Part shown: positions 26,362-35,598 of the stretch, in pieces
Numbering within the stretch: the first letter of the stretch is position 1
Layout of the letters: each line of letters starts with the position of its first letter
Assembly: GCF_005864045.1 (NCBI RefSeq)
Contig: NZ_VBSP01000020.1
Span: 1 to 40,313, forward strand
Direction of reading: 5' to 3'
DNA length: 40,313 bases
From: Ruoffia tabacinasalis
GTDB lineage: Bacteria; Bacillota; Bacilli; Lactobacillales; Aerococcaceae
The notes under the pieces: model-generated
What the model was told of the DNA's origin: nothing
Databases searched by the model: none
Seen by the model: only the letters and a program-made list of their open reading frames with translations
Program-made: the position numbers and the translations under genes

Positions 26362-26390
26362 TTGCGAAGGAATTTACTAAGTAATTATAC
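26362..26390 (+). promoter_or_regulatory. Candidate promoter of the ireB-ruvX-DUF1292 operon
   Basis: TTGCGA (26362-26367), a 17-base spacer and TTATAC (26385-26390). This is a reasonable sigma-A match about 90 bases before ireB. Confidence 0.4.
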
Positions 26391-26481
26391 GCAAAGTATG
26401 TTAGAATGTTGTTAACTCGAAGTACATCGCAAAAGATCTAAGATCGATGACTTTACAGATATGAAAGGTTTGGTGAAAGCG

Positions 26482-26742
26482 ATGCAATCATTAGATGAAA
26501 CAATACTATTCAAACTGGACGATATTAATAAACGCACAGTAAGAGAAACATTGGAGATAGTCTATAGTGCACTTGAAGAAAAAGGGTATGATCCAATTAA
26601 TCAAATAGTTGGTTATTTACTTTCAGGAGATCCTGCATATATCCCTCGTCACCGCGATGCACGTAACTTAATACGTCGTCATGAACGAGATGAAATTATG
26701 GAGAAGTTAGTAGAATTCTATCTAACACAAGAAGAGAGTTAA
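26482..26742 (+). CDS. ireB: IreB family regulatory phosphoprotein (DUF965)
   Basis: An 86-residue protein with the DUF965 core [34 protein letters not shown], about two thirds of its length. In Enterococcus, IreB is phosphorylated by the Ser/Thr kinase IreK and modulates intrinsic cephalosporin resistance. Threonines in the N-terminal segment [12 protein letters not shown] are candidate phosphosites by analogy. ATG 26482 fits the family N-terminus and has GGTG seven bases upstream. ATG 26461 has no ribosome binding site. The stop overlaps the ruvX start by one base. The kinase and phosphatase genes are not in this window. Confidence 0.9.
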   Translation: MQSLDETILFKLDDINKRTVRETLEIVYSALEEKGYDPINQIVGYLLSGDPAYIPRHRDARNLIRRHERDEIMEKLVEFYLTQEES

Positions 26743-27182
26743 TGAGCAAATATCAAAGAGCTATGGGTCTAGATGTTGGTTCAAAGACAGTCGGAGTCGC
26801 ACTCAGTGATTTACTTGGCTGGACTGCCCAAGGGTTAGAAACGATTAGAATTGATGAAGATGCGAATGAATTTGGAATTGAACGTCTGAGTGAAATTATT
26901 AAATCAGAGAATGTCAATACAGTTGTCATTGGATTTCCAAAGAATATGAATAACTCCATTGGTCCAAGAGCAGAGGCTTCCATGAGATACGGTGAACTTG
27001 TTAAAGAGCATCATCCAGACGTAGAGGTCGTGTATCAAGATGAGCGATTAACAACTTCTCAAGCAGAAAAGATGTTAATTAACGAGGGAAATGTTTCCCG
27101 TAAGAAACGCAAAAAAGTTATTGATAAAGTCGCAGCAGTCATCATTTTACAAAACTATTTAGATTCAAAACCACAACTATGA
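26742..27182 (+). CDS. ruvX: Putative Holliday junction resolvase RuvX/YqgF
   Basis: A 146-residue RNase H-fold nuclease. [15 protein letters not shown] (9-23) carries the first catalytic aspartate D11, [10 protein letters not shown] follows near 64-73, and the DERLTT motif and terminal [17 protein letters not shown] are typical. The E. coli homologue takes part in 16S rRNA 5' maturation, so ribosome processing may be the main role. It shares one base with ireB's stop and is followed 19 bases later by DUF1292, a standard Firmicutes trio. Confidence 0.94.
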   Translation: MSKYQRAMGLDVGSKTVGVALSDLLGWTAQGLETIRIDEDANEFGIERLSEIIKSENVNTVVIGFPKNMNNSIGPRAEASMRYGELVKEHHPDVEVVYQDERLTTSQAEKMLINEGNVSRKKRKKVIDKVAAVIILQNYLDSKPQL

Positions 27183-27201
27183 TTTAAGGAGATTACTAAA
27201 T

Positions 27202-27504
27202 ATGGAAAACGAACACAATCATGAGCACCACAACGAACATGAATATATTACAATCTTTGACGAAGAAGGAAATGAAACGCTACACGAAATTTTATTTACT
27301 TTCGATTCAGAAGATTTCCAAAAAAGCTATGTTTTAGTTTATCCAGCTGGAACAAATGAGGAAGAAGATGTTGAATTACAAGCATTTTCATACACAGAAG
27401 CTGAAGATGGATCAACAGGAGCTTTACAACCAATCCAATCTGAAGAAGAATGGGATATGGTTGAGGAAGTTCTTAATACATTCTTGTTAGATGAAGATGA
27501 GTAA
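27202..27504 (+). CDS. DUF1292 domain protein (YrzB-like)
   Basis: A 100-residue, very acidic protein. A histidine-rich start ([15 protein letters not shown]) is followed by the DUF1292 core [29 protein letters not shown] and [15 protein letters not shown]. The family is broadly conserved in Firmicutes directly after ireB and ruvX, and its function is not established. The histidine run could bind metal, but in DUF1292 proteins this region is variable. AAGGAGA precedes ATG 27202, and a terminator closes the operon. Confidence 0.9.
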   Translation: MENEHNHEHHNEHEYITIFDEEGNETLHEILFTFDSEDFQKSYVLVYPAGTNEEEDVELQAFSYTEAEDGSTGALQPIQSEEEWDMVEEVLNTFLLDEDE

Positions 27505-27530
27505 TTTAAGATAACAGAATGATTTACAAT

Positions 27531-27570
27531 ACGTCACACTTTTACCTTATGGTAGATGTGTGATGTTTTT
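27531..27570 (+). terminator. Terminator of the ireB-ruvX-DUF1292 operon
   Basis: The stem ACGTCACAC/GTGTGATGT, with an inner TACC/GGTA, is followed by TTTTTG. Confidence 0.88.
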
Positions 27571-27648
27571 GTAATAGAAGTATTATGGTAATAGTAATGC
27601 TTATTTGTTATAATCTTTCAATAAAATGTTCTACATAAAGGAGAAACT

Positions 27649-28890
27649 ATGTCAAAAGAATCTTGGGAAGATATTAAACTACGCGCCAAGGAAACTGAGA
27701 CCGAAAGAGTGAAAGAGCGATTGTGGACAAACCGAATCGTTCGCATTATTATTTTACTAATTGTGTTAATTGTATTGGGTACGGCTATATTTGGTTATTT
27801 CTATGTAACGAGAGCATTAAGTCCGGTGAATTCGGATAATGATCAACTTGTAGAAGTGACGATACCCTTTGATAGTACTTCAGATGATGTCGCGAATATA
27901 CTTGAAGATAATGGGATTGTCCGTCATGCGGATATCTTTGGAATTTATATGAAAGCCAATAATGAAGAAGCACTTCAAGCAGGTCATTATGAATTTTCAC
28001 CATCGATGGATGCACAACAAGTTCTAACGACGATTCAAGAAGGCGGGGAACCAATCTTTGTTGATGCGGATACAACCATCACAGTGATTGAAGGAGCAAC
28101 TATTGACGAAATTGCTACCCTAGTTAACGAGAATACAGCAATTACAGAAGAAGAGTTTATGGATACTGTTCAAGATGAGGAATTCATAACAAATCTTCAA
28201 AGCCAATTCCCATCACTTTTAGAAGAAGTGACGCAATTAGAAGGCTTAAAATATACTTTAGAGGGTTACTTATTCCCAGCAACTTATGATTACTTTGCTG
28301 GAATGACGGCGCAAGAATTAATTACAGAAATGGTGAGTGCTGCGAATTTAAATTATCAACGATTAGTGGATGATTTAACGAATACGTACCTTTCTTATCA
28401 TGAAGTATTATCACTTGCATCAATTATTGAACGAGAAGCAATTACGGAAGAAGATCGTGGTATTGTTTCAGGTGTGTTCTATAATCGTCTAGAAGTAGGT
28501 ATGCCACTTCAATCGGATGTAACGGTCTTATATGCTTTAGGTGAGCATCGAGAATTTGTAACTTATACAGACTTAGAAGTAGATTCGCCATATAACTTAT
28601 ACATGTATGACGGATTAACACCCGGTCCGATTGGAACACCAAGTTACCAAGCGATTGTTGCTGCAATCTATCCTACATGGAATGATTATTATTACTTCGT
28701 GGCTGATATTGATACGCAAGAAATATATTATTCAAGCACAATTGAAGAACACGACGCGTTAGTTGAAGAATTTGTGAATAGTCGACAAGCTTCCATCGAA
28801 GCAGAAGCCGGCGAAGATGAAAGTACAACAGATGAAGAAGCTGCAGAGATTGAGGAAACTGAGGAAGTTGTTGACGAACCAGTTGAGTAA
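27649..28890 (+). CDS. mltG: Endolytic murein transglycosylase MltG
   Basis: A membrane-anchored enzyme that cleaves nascent glycan strands and so sets glycan length during cell wall growth. The 413-residue protein has a cytoplasmic N-terminus (1-29), one transmembrane helix (about 30-53), a LysM-like region (about 65-155) and the YceG catalytic domain. The catalytic glutamate E261 is in SLASIIEREA, followed by VFYNRLEVGMPLQSDVTVLYAL and YNTY-type PYNLYMYDGLTPGPIGTPS. The tail is acidic and low complexity (EDESTTDEEAAEIEETEE). AAAGGAG precedes ATG 27649. udk follows 52 bases downstream, and greA lies beyond the udk terminator. Confidence 0.95.
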   Translation: MSKESWEDIKLRAKETETERVKERLWTNRIVRIIILLIVLIVLGTAIFGYFYVTRALSPVNSDNDQLVEVTIPFDSTSDDVANILEDNGIVRHADIFGIYMKANNEEALQAGHYEFSPSMDAQQVLTTIQEGGEPIFVDADTTITVIEGATIDEIATLVNENTAITEEEFMDTVQDEEFITNLQSQFPSLLEEVTQLEGLKYTLEGYLFPATYDYFAGMTAQELITEMVSAANLNYQRLVDDLTNTYLSYHEVLSLASIIEREAITEEDRGIVSGVFYNRLEVGMPLQSDVTVLYALGEHREFVTYTDLEVDSPYNLYMYDGLTPGPIGTPSYQAIVAAIYPTWNDYYYFVADIDTQEIYYSSTIEEHDALVEEFVNSRQASIEAEAGEDESTTDEEAAEIEETEEVVDEPVE

Positions 28891-28942
28891 GACTGAAACT
28901 CAATTTGTCAGTTATAATTAAACATAGAAAGCGAGATTGTTT

Positions 28943-29569
28943 ATGGGGACGAAACCAGTAGTAATTGGCGTTTCCGGTGGTTCAGGAAGTGGAAAATCGA
29001 GTGTAAGTAGCCGAATATTAGAAACTTTTGAAGGACTATCAGTAATGTTGTTACAACAAGATTATTATTATAAAAATCAAAGTGACCTTCCACTAGAAGA
29101 GAGATTGAAGACAAATTATGATCATCCATTAGCATTTGATAATGATTTATTTTACAATCATCTGGTGACATTAATTGAAGGTGGTTCAATTGAGAAACCA
29201 ATTTATGATTTTACAAATCATACACGCAGTAATGAAACGGAATATGAAGTTTCACGTGATGTTATAATCGTTGAAGGAATTTTAATATTAGACGATAAAC
29301 GTATCCGAGACTTAATGGATATTAAAGTGTATGTAGATACTGACGACGATATTCGCTTGGCTAGACGAATCCTTCGTGATATTAATGAACGAGGTAGAAC
29401 GGTTGAGTCAGTGATTAAGCAATACGTAGAGGTCGTGAAACCGATGTTCCATCAATTCATTGAACCTACGAAACGTTATGCTGATATCATCGTGCCAGAA
29501 GGTGGCTACAATCAAGTTGCGATTGATTTATTAACAACGAAGATTGGAACAATCTTGAATCAAAAATAA
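28943..29569 (+). CDS. udk: Uridine kinase
   Basis: This enzyme phosphorylates uridine and cytidine in the pyrimidine salvage pathway. The 208-residue protein has Walker [10 protein letters not shown] at 12-20, [17 protein letters not shown] and YDHPLAFD for nucleoside binding, [10 protein letters not shown], and the lid [16 protein letters not shown] 28943 is chosen over the in-frame TTG at 28937, which lies one base after the GCGAG of the ribosome binding site. The gene lies between mltG and greA, as in many Firmicutes. Confidence 0.96.
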   Translation: MGTKPVVIGVSGGSGSGKSSVSSRILETFEGLSVMLLQQDYYYKNQSDLPLEERLKTNYDHPLAFDNDLFYNHLVTLIEGGSIEKPIYDFTNHTRSNETEYEVSRDVIIVEGILILDDKRIRDLMDIKVYVDTDDDIRLARRILRDINERGRTVESVIKQYVEVVKPMFHQFIEPTKRYADIIVPEGGYNQVAIDLLTTKIGTILNQK

Positions 29570-29576
29570 TTACATA

Positions 29577-29617
29577 AACGATCGTGATTAGCGGTAAATT
29601 ACGATCGTTTATTATTC
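29577..29617 (+). terminator. Terminator after udk
   Basis: A perfect ten-base stem AAACGATCGT/ACGATCGTTT is followed by ATTATTCTTTT. Confidence 0.75.
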
Positions 29618-29642
29618 TTTTATATAAAAATAAAAATTTAGA

Positions 29643-29671
29643 TTGAAAAATAGTAAATAAAGTGCTATCTT
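29643..29671 (+). promoter_or_regulatory. Promoter of greA
   Basis: -35 TTGAAA (29643-29648), a 17-base spacer and -10 TATCTT (29666-29671), 30 bases before the greA start. Confidence 0.6.
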
Positions 29672-29702
29672 ATTTCTATCGTTTCAAGAAGGAGAGAATA
29701 AC

Positions 29703-30188
29703 ATGGATCAAAAAGTCTATCCAATGACTTTATCAGGTAAAGAAAAATTAGAACAAGAATTAGAAGATTTAAAAGTCAATAAACGTAAAGAAATTATTGA
29801 ACGTATTAAAATTGCAAGAAGCTTTGGGGATTTATCAGAGAACTCTGAGTATGAATCAGCTAAAGATGAGCAAGCTTTTGTGGAAGGTCGTATTTCAAGT
29901 ATTGAAAATATGATTCGTTTCGCAGAAATTATTGATGATAAAGACGTTGCTAAAGACGAAGTTTCATTAGGTCGTAAAGTGACGTTTGTTGAAGTACCAG
30001 ATGGCGACGAAGAAACTTATACAATTGTTGGTAGTGCAGAAGCTGACCCATTAGAATATAAAATTTCTAATGACTCACCGATTGCCCAAGCAATTTTAGG
30101 TAAAAAATTAAATGATGTTGTTTCGATTCAAACGCCAGGCGGATCTTTTGATGTTAAAATCATCAAAATTGAAGCAGCTGATGAATAG
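29703..30188 (+). CDS. greA: Transcription elongation factor GreA
   Basis: This factor rescues backtracked RNA polymerase by stimulating transcript cleavage. The 161-residue protein has the N-terminal coiled coil (about 12-80) with [18 protein letters not shown], whose acidic tip residues DLSENSEY reach the polymerase active site. The C-terminal FKBP-like globular domain has [26 protein letters not shown] and [21 protein letters not shown] precedes ATG 29703. Its own promoter lies after the udk terminator and a terminator follows, so it is monocistronic. Confidence 0.97.
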   Translation: MDQKVYPMTLSGKEKLEQELEDLKVNKRKEIIERIKIARSFGDLSENSEYESAKDEQAFVEGRISSIENMIRFAEIIDDKDVAKDEVSLGRKVTFVEVPDGDEETYTIVGSAEADPLEYKISNDSPIAQAILGKKLNDVVSIQTPGGSFDVKIIKIEAADE

Positions 30189-30207
30189 TCTTGCATAGTT
30201 AAGTATT

Positions 30208-30246
30208 AATAAGTCTGTCTTTTTATAAGGCAGACTTATTTTTTTA
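30208..30246 (+). terminator. Terminator after greA
   Basis: The stem AATAAGTCTG/CAGACTTATT is followed by a run of T. Confidence 0.92.
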
Positions 30247-30287
30247 TTGGGAAATGTGAAGTGAAATTCATTTTCTACTTCAGAATC

Positions 30288-30296
30288 TGTTATACT
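30288..30296 (+). promoter_or_regulatory. Extended -10 promoter of the liaFSR operon
   Basis: TGT immediately precedes TATACT (30291-30296), forming an extended -10 about 25 bases before the liaF start. A repeat GAAGT...ACTTC, with an inner TGAAATTCA palindrome, lies just upstream around 30259-30281 and could be an operator. Confidence 0.45.
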
Positions 30297-30320
30297 GATT
30301 TTATGGAACAGAGGTGTTTT

Positions 30321-31070
30321 ATGCAAAAATTTTTAAAACAAAACATTTTTATTGTATTTGCGATTAGTCTAGTGCTTATATTATTTGACATCTTTTTAGA
30401 TTGGAAAATTATAGGTCTTATCGGAGTATCTTTTATACTATTTATTGTCGGATTATTTATTGGAAATCGAATTCTTCGCTTAATAATTTTCGTTGGAGCC
30501 TTATTTCTACTCATCTTAAGTTTGCTTATGATTCAATCAGTTTGGGTATTATTATTAGTGATTATCTTGTTTTTAATTTTATTCAGAACTAAAGATGGCA
30601 ATGAGTTAATTCATTTTAAAAGTGCGTTAATCTTACCTAAGAAGTCTGAAAGTAATTATTTAGGGGTGCAACTCATTGAACCGCAGAGTGAACAGCGAAC
30701 GATTCTGAATCAAGAATCGATTTTTGATTCATACAGAGAGAAGAAAGTAGACTTTGAATGGGATGATGTCAATATTGTCTTATTCGGAGGTAACCATATC
30801 CTAGATTTTGGTAATACAATCTTGCCTCAAGGTGAGACGACGATTGTTATTAGAAAGATGTTCGGTCGTACGCGATTAATTATTCCCAATGACATTGGTG
30901 TGAAACTAAACATTAGTACAATTTCAGGCGGAGTAGTATTTGAATCCCAACGCTATTCATTGACAGCGGACAACTTCCGTTGGATGAGTCCAGATTATGG
31001 TGACTCAAACCGAAAAGTGAATGTCATTGTATCGGTGACATTTGGAGATGTTGAGGTGATTATTCTATGA
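30321..31070 (+). CDS. liaF: LiaF-like membrane regulator of the cell-envelope stress system
   Basis: LiaF keeps the LiaS kinase inactive in the absence of envelope stress. The 249-residue protein has about four closely spaced membrane segments in its first 90 residues. A cytoplasmic C-terminal half follows, with the DUF2154/LiaF-type beta-helix signature (VNIVLFGGNHILDFGNTILPQGETTIVIRKMFGRTRLIIP). ATG 30321 follows AGAGGTG. The upstream in-frame ATG at 30261 lies before the predicted promoter -10 and is rejected. The stop overlaps liaS as ATGA. Gene order liaF-liaS-liaR matches Firmicutes LiaFSR/VraTSR. Confidence 0.9.
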   Translation: MQKFLKQNIFIVFAISLVLILFDIFLDWKIIGLIGVSFILFIVGLFIGNRILRLIIFVGALFLLILSLLMIQSVWVLLLVIILFLILFRTKDGNELIHFKSALILPKKSESNYLGVQLIEPQSEQRTILNQESIFDSYREKKVDFEWDDVNIVLFGGNHILDFGNTILPQGETTIVIRKMFGRTRLIIPNDIGVKLNISTISGGVVFESQRYSLTADNFRWMSPDYGDSNRKVNVIVSVTFGDVEVIIL

Positions 31071-32134
31071 ATTTTCGTTTATGGACTCATTTATTCTTCT
31101 TTCAATTTGTTAGTTTTTCAGCCGTTGTCGTCATCATTTTCGGAATTCTCATTTATGAATTAAATGTGATGACACTGGCAGAAGTGTTTACCGTTGAGTT
31201 TTTTAATATTCCAGTGTATTTGATTATTATCGCATTTATCTTAACCATGAGTATCGTGTTAGCGATTATCTTAACCGTTGCACTGAGTTCACCATTTGAA
31301 CAAATTAGAGCACGAATTAACTGGTTATTATTAGGAAAATATCAAAATGAAATATTCCGTAAAGAATTGCAAGGCGGAAATTGGTTTGATGCTTCAAGAC
31401 AAACGGCGAAAGATATTAATCGCCTTCGGGACAAGATTGTTAATCTATCGACGGATCTACAAGAATATACGGCAGCACCAGTGTTTGTTGGTGAAGATAC
31501 TAAAGAAGAGATTATTGAGAAAGAACGTAATCGAATTGCGCGCGAGTTGCATGATTCAGTCAGTCAGCAATTATTTGCTGCGACGATGATGATTTCAGCT
31601 ATTAGTGAAGTTGCTGAGAGAGAAGAGTTATCGGTAACTAAATCTGTGAAAAAAGTTGAAGAGATTATTGGAAATGCCCAAACTGAGATGCGGGCATTAC
31701 TCCTTCACTTAAGACCGATTGATTTAGTGGATCAACGTCTCGATCAAGGTATTAAACACTTGTTAGAAGAATTAGATACTAAGATCCCAATGGAAATTCA
31801 TTGGAATCTCGCACCCGTAAAAGTTGATAGTGGGATTGAAGATCACTTATTCCGAATCGTTCAAGAAGCGATATCTAATACGATGCGGCATGCGAAAGCG
31901 AATAAATTTGAAATTTATTTAACTCAAGACAAACATTCAATTCAATTAAAAATTATTGATGATGGGCAAGGGTTTGATGTGAGCACAGCTAAACAAAAAG
32001 GTAATTACGGTCTTCGAAATATGGAAGAGCGCGTGAAGAGTTTAGGTGGAATATTGAATTTAATTAGTTCAATTGGTAAAGGAACATCAATCGACATTCA
32101 AATTCCCATTTCGAAAAGAGAGGTAAATGTATGA
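31067..32134 (+). CDS. liaS: LiaS/VraS-type sensor histidine kinase
   Basis: A 355-residue membrane kinase sensing cell-wall or membrane stress. Two transmembrane helices (about 9-31 and 49-72) flank a very short extracytoplasmic loop, the intramembrane-sensing layout. A HAMP-like linker (about 73-130) and a HisKA_3 domain follow, with the phosphorylated H162 in [17 protein letters not shown]. The ATPase has the N-box [13 protein letters not shown]1 DDGQGFD and G2 [12 protein letters not shown]. It is translationally coupled to liaF and liaR by ATGA overlaps on both sides. Confidence 0.95.
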   Translation: MNFRLWTHLFFFQFVSFSAVVVIIFGILIYELNVMTLAEVFTVEFFNIPVYLIIIAFILTMSIVLAIILTVALSSPFEQIRARINWLLLGKYQNEIFRKELQGGNWFDASRQTAKDINRLRDKIVNLSTDLQEYTAAPVFVGEDTKEEIIEKERNRIARELHDSVSQQLFAATMMISAISEVAEREELSVTKSVKKVEEIIGNAQTEMRALLLHLRPIDLVDQRLDQGIKHLLEELDTKIPMEIHWNLAPVKVDSGIEDHLFRIVQEAISNTMRHAKANKFEIYLTQDKHSIQLKIIDDGQGFDVSTAKQKGNYGLRNMEERVKSLGGILNLISSIGKGTSIDIQIPISKREVNV

Positions 32135-32760
32135 TTAAAGTATTATTAGTCGATGATCATGAGATGGTACGTTTAGGGGTGTCATCCTACTTGGATGTCC
32201 AACCCGACATCGAAGTGATCGGTGAGGCTGAAAATGGGCTCATGGGTTATCACAAAGCATTAGAAGATAAACCAGACATCATCTTGATGGATTTGGTGAT
32301 GGAAGTCATGGATGGAGTAGAAGCGACTCAAAAAATTATGGAAGAGTGGCCAGAAGCCAAAATTATTATTGTGACATCTTTCATCGATGACGAAAAGGTC
32401 TATCCTGCGATTGAAGCTGGCGCTAAGAGTTATTTATTAAAAACGTCTTCTGCCAGTGAAATTGCGGATGCTATCCGTGCGACTTACGAAGGGGACACGG
32501 TGATGGGACCTGAAGTTACAAGTAAGTTGTTAGAATATGAAGATAAATCCAGACAAAAACAAGCGCACGATGATTTAACCAATCGTGAATTAGAAGTATT
32601 ATTATTAGTTTCAAAAGGGTATACAAATCAAGAAATTGCAGATGAGCTATTCATCACGCTAAAAACAGTAAAAACACATGTTTCGAATATCTTATCTAAA
32701 CTTGAAGTAAATGACCGCACACAAGCAACTATCTATGCTTACCAGCATGAGCTCGTATAA
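32131..32760 (+). CDS. liaR: LiaR/VraR-type response regulator
   Basis: A 209-residue NarL-family regulator phosphorylated by LiaS. The receiver has D8/D9 in [10 protein letters not shown], phosphoacceptor D54 in [15 protein letters not shown] switch residue in IVTSFID and lysine in YLLKTSS. The LuxR helix-turn-helix follows at about 142-203 (LTNREL...[22 protein letters not shown]). It is the last gene of the liaFSR operon. It probably controls envelope-stress genes elsewhere and perhaps the operon itself through the repeat near 30259. No terminator was clearly seen after it. Confidence 0.95.
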   Translation: MIKVLLVDDHEMVRLGVSSYLDVQPDIEVIGEAENGLMGYHKALEDKPDIILMDLVMEVMDGVEATQKIMEEWPEAKIIIVTSFIDDEKVYPAIEAGAKSYLLKTSSASEIADAIRATYEGDTVMGPEVTSKLLEYEDKSRQKQAHDDLTNRELEVLLLVSKGYTNQEIADELFITLKTVKTHVSNILSKLEVNDRTQATIYAYQHELV

Positions 32761-32844
32761 GCAATTCAATTTATTCAAGCAGAATACTGGTTATTATAAT
32801 AAAAATCATTTATACTCAAAGCATAGTGATAATAAAAGGAGGAA

Positions 32845-33183
32845 GTGGCTATTTATGCCACGCACATATATATGGAATTAATTGTTGAAGATAAAGCAGT
32901 CAAATGGTTTGAAGAAGAAGTTGGAAGAGCTGAAGGTGCAGGAATTCGCTTTAAAACAATGATCTACGGAAGTAGTCCAGTACAAGATTCATTTGCTTTA
33001 CAAGTTGAGCCTACCGAGCCACATTCACCAATTGTTACATTTACTTCTGATAATGGCTTATTATTCTTTATTGAAAAAGACGATGAGTGGTTCTTTAAAG
33101 AACATGACTTAGTAGTTTCTTTTAATAATGAATTAAATGAACCAAAATACATTTACCGTAAAGACGGTGTGGATTTAAACTAG
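32845..33183 (+). CDS. HesB-like domain protein (YneR family)
   Basis: A small HesB/IscA-like protein. The core MELIVEDKAVKWFEEEVG...RFKTMIYGSS...FALQVEP matches Bacillus YneR rather than true A-type iron-sulfur carriers, and the three conserved cysteines of IscA are absent. Iron-sulfur carriage is therefore unlikely and the function is unknown. GTG 32845 (112 residues) follows AAAGGAGG very closely. ATG 32872 (103 residues) matches the family N-terminus but has no ribosome binding site of its own. I keep 32845 with reservation. It is monocistronic with a strong terminator. Confidence 0.82.
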   Translation: MAIYATHIYMELIVEDKAVKWFEEEVGRAEGAGIRFKTMIYGSSPVQDSFALQVEPTEPHSPIVTFTSDNGLLFFIEKDDEWFFKEHDLVVSFNNELNEPKYIYRKDGVDLN

Positions 33184-33206
33184 GACCAAATTAGTAAATA
33201 AAATTT

Positions 33207-33249
33207 ATAGCTATCGTTAGCACATAATCAGCTAATGGTAGCTATTTTG
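33207..33249 (+). terminator. Terminator after the HesB-like gene
   Basis: The 15-base stem ATAGCTATCGTTAGC / GCTAATGGTAGCTAT (one wobble region) is followed by TTTTGTTGTT. Confidence 0.85.
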
Positions 33250-33336
33250 TTGTTGCTTTATATGATAAATCGGTATAAGATAGCTATTCGGCGATTTTTA
33301 CAATAAGATGCAGTAAAGAAAAGGGGAATGTAGTTT

Positions 33337-35523
33337 ATGACTCAGAACAATTTGCATGATTATGAGAAAGAATTTGCTAAAGAAGCGGAATATTTAGACT
33401 TTGTATATAAGAAAATGTTACAAAGTAGAGATAGCCTCGATGCATTTGTTAAAGAAGCTCGTGAAGACGGGCTGGCTTTTGTTCAAAAGATGTCCGAAGA
33501 TGTTCGGGTCGATTTTAGTAGTTTTTCTGATAATATGGACACTTTCTCAACAATTGAGATGAAGAACCGCGAGATAGATCAAATGAATTCACGGATTATC
33601 TCAGCTGAAAAATTATTGGAAAATGTCAAACGGTCATTGGATGCTCCCTATTTTGGTAAAGTGGACGTTGATTTTCTAGAGGATGAAGAAGCAGAGTCAT
33701 TCTACATTGGTATTAATAGTTTTGATGATGATAATTACGCAAAGTTTGTCTATGACTGGCGTTCACCAGTCGCAGAGTTATTCTATAATAATACAACTGG
33801 CGAGTCTGCTTATGAAGTCAGTGGCAACATGATTGAAGTAGAAATTGATAAACGTAGACAATTCGTTATCGATAAAGATACTTTATTGAAGTTTTTCGAT
33901 ACTTCGGTGTCGATTCAAGATGATGTGTTACTAGAAGCTTTAGAACAAGATAGTTCTAGTTTGATGCAAGATATCACATCAACCATTCAAAGTGAGCAAA
34001 ATGTCATTATTCGAGATACGAAACATCCGATCATTCTAGTCAATGGAGTGGCTGGGAGTGGGAAAACTTCTACGATTATGCAACGGATTGCATATTTACT
34101 CTACTCATTTCGTAAAGAAATCACCTCTGATAATATTTTAATTTTATCTCCGAATGAGCATTTTGTATCGTATATATCTAATGTGCTTCCATCATTAGGT
34201 GAGAAAACGCCATTGAATATGACGCTTTTACAATTTGTAGGGAGACACTTGTCAATGGAATTAGAGGATGAACAAACGTATTTTAACCGTATTAGTAGTC
34301 ACGAGGTTCCGAAGCAAACAGAGATTATTCGAAGTGCTTCCTTTATTGATTTTATTAATGAGTCAGAAGAGTTAATTTTACAACATATGGATTTCTTTAA
34401 TCCAGTCTTACGTAAAGACAAAGAAATTGTTTCGACTGAAAAGATCTTAAAAGCTTTTGAACAGACGCCTGATAGCTCGCCGTTAATTGCACGTATTCAA
34501 GCGACGCGACAATTATTATCAAGTAATTGGGAGAGACGAATGACTAAATTGGCTCAAAAACCAAACGTGATTGACCGAGTGATGTCATTACCTGAATCTT
34601 TACAGCAAAAGTTCTTTAAAGAGCTGATTACGGATGATTCACCTCAAACGATAAACAAATATGCCAAAAGATATGTTCATATTCAATACAGTCAAGTAAC
34701 CCGTGATGTTCGTGGTTTAGCTTGGATCAATTTGCAAGGTATTTTTGAAAAAATTTACTTTGCGTATACACAAGAAGTTTATCAATTTAATCCGGATGGC
34801 ATATTAAACATAGATGAAGCTGTTGTATTTATTTACATTTATAATCGTTTCATCGAAAAGTTATCACTAACCAATATGCGATTTGTACTTGTGGATGAAG
34901 TTCAGGACTATACAGAAGCACAAATTCGCTTATTAGTGAGCTTGTTTCCTAAATCAGCGTTTACCATGGTAGGGGATGAGAACCAAGCGATATTTAATGC
35001 GAATATCAAATTCCAAGATATTATCAATAATTTCTCAGCCCGTTCAGAAAATGTTGAGTTATATCAATTGGTGAATAGCTACCGCTCAAGCGGATCCATT
35101 ACGCGCTTATTCAATCGACTCGCAACTAATAACGATGAATGGGAAATTGTTCCGATTCGTCCGGCCGGAAATGAACCTAAAATTATTAAGGTTGAGACAA
35201 AAGCTGATAATATAAAATTATTAGAAGAGATTCACCAAGAACTAGATGGGAAAGCATTAACATTGATTACAAAAACAATGGTTGAGGCTGATGAACTGGA
35301 ACAATTACTAGGCCAAGAACTGTTGGATCGATTAAATCTAACTATTATCCCAATTAGTTTATCCAAAGGGTTGGAATTTGATAACGTCTTGATTCATAAT
35401 GCATCAAACGATAATTATCATACGCAACGTGATAAGCGAATTTTATACACTGCGAGTTCTAGAGCAATGAAAAATCTATATATTACTTTTTCAGATTCGT
35501 TGACTGAGTTTCTACAAGCATAA
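33337..35523 (+). CDS. helD: RNA polymerase recycling motor HelD
   Basis: A UvrD-like superfamily 1 ATPase that removes stalled or inactive RNA polymerase from nucleic acid. The 728-residue protein has an N-terminal coiled-coil arm (about 1-100: EKEFAKEAEYLDFVYKKM) that enters the polymerase secondary channel. YIGINSFDDDNYAKFVYDWRSPVA-type conserved sequence follows near 123-147, then Walker A GVAGSGKT at 237-244, Walker B VLVDEVQDYTEAQ, GDENQAIF, and C-terminal ISLSKGLEFDNVLI and YTASSRAMKNLYI. It lacks UvrD DNA-binding subdomain signatures. GGGGAA precedes ATG 33337. It lies in a block with other transcription functions (greA at 29703). Confidence 0.93.
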   Translation: MTQNNLHDYEKEFAKEAEYLDFVYKKMLQSRDSLDAFVKEAREDGLAFVQKMSEDVRVDFSSFSDNMDTFSTIEMKNREIDQMNSRIISAEKLLENVKRSLDAPYFGKVDVDFLEDEEAESFYIGINSFDDDNYAKFVYDWRSPVAELFYNNTTGESAYEVSGNMIEVEIDKRRQFVIDKDTLLKFFDTSVSIQDDVLLEALEQDSSSLMQDITSTIQSEQNVIIRDTKHPIILVNGVAGSGKTSTIMQRIAYLLYSFRKEITSDNILILSPNEHFVSYISNVLPSLGEKTPLNMTLLQFVGRHLSMELEDEQTYFNRISSHEVPKQTEIIRSASFIDFINESEELILQHMDFFNPVLRKDKEIVSTEKILKAFEQTPDSSPLIARIQATRQLLSSNWERRMTKLAQKPNVIDRVMSLPESLQQKFFKELITDDSPQTINKYAKRYVHIQYSQVTRDVRGLAWINLQGIFEKIYFAYTQEVYQFNPDGILNIDEAVVFIYIYNRFIEKLSLTNMRFVLVDEVQDYTEAQIRLLVSLFPKSAFTMVGDENQAIFNANIKFQDIINNFSARSENVELYQLVNSYRSSGSITRLFNRLATNNDEWEIVPIRPAGNEPKIIKVETKADNIKLLEEIHQELDGKALTLITKTMVEADELEQLLGQELLDRLNLTIIPISLSKGLEFDNVLIHNASNDNYHTQRDKRILYTASSRAMKNLYITFSDSLTEFLQA

Positions 35524-35542
35524 AAACGAATACTTAAAGACA

Positions 35543-35590
35543 TAAAAAAAGACGACAAGTGATCCAAATTTGGATTTCTTGTCGTCTATT
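35543..35590. terminator. Bidirectional terminator between helD and asd
   Basis: GACGACAAG (35551-35559) pairs with CTTGTCGTC (35578-35586), with an inner ATCCAAATTTGGAT. Eight A on the left give a strong T-run for the minus-strand asd gene. Confidence 0.9.
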
Positions 35591-35598
35591 TGTATTAA

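Noticed and set aside
28673-28903. Minus-strand ORF across the mltG 3' end
   Set aside because: It is a reverse-frame shadow of the acidic low-complexity tail. Its leucine/glutamine richness reflects that composition.
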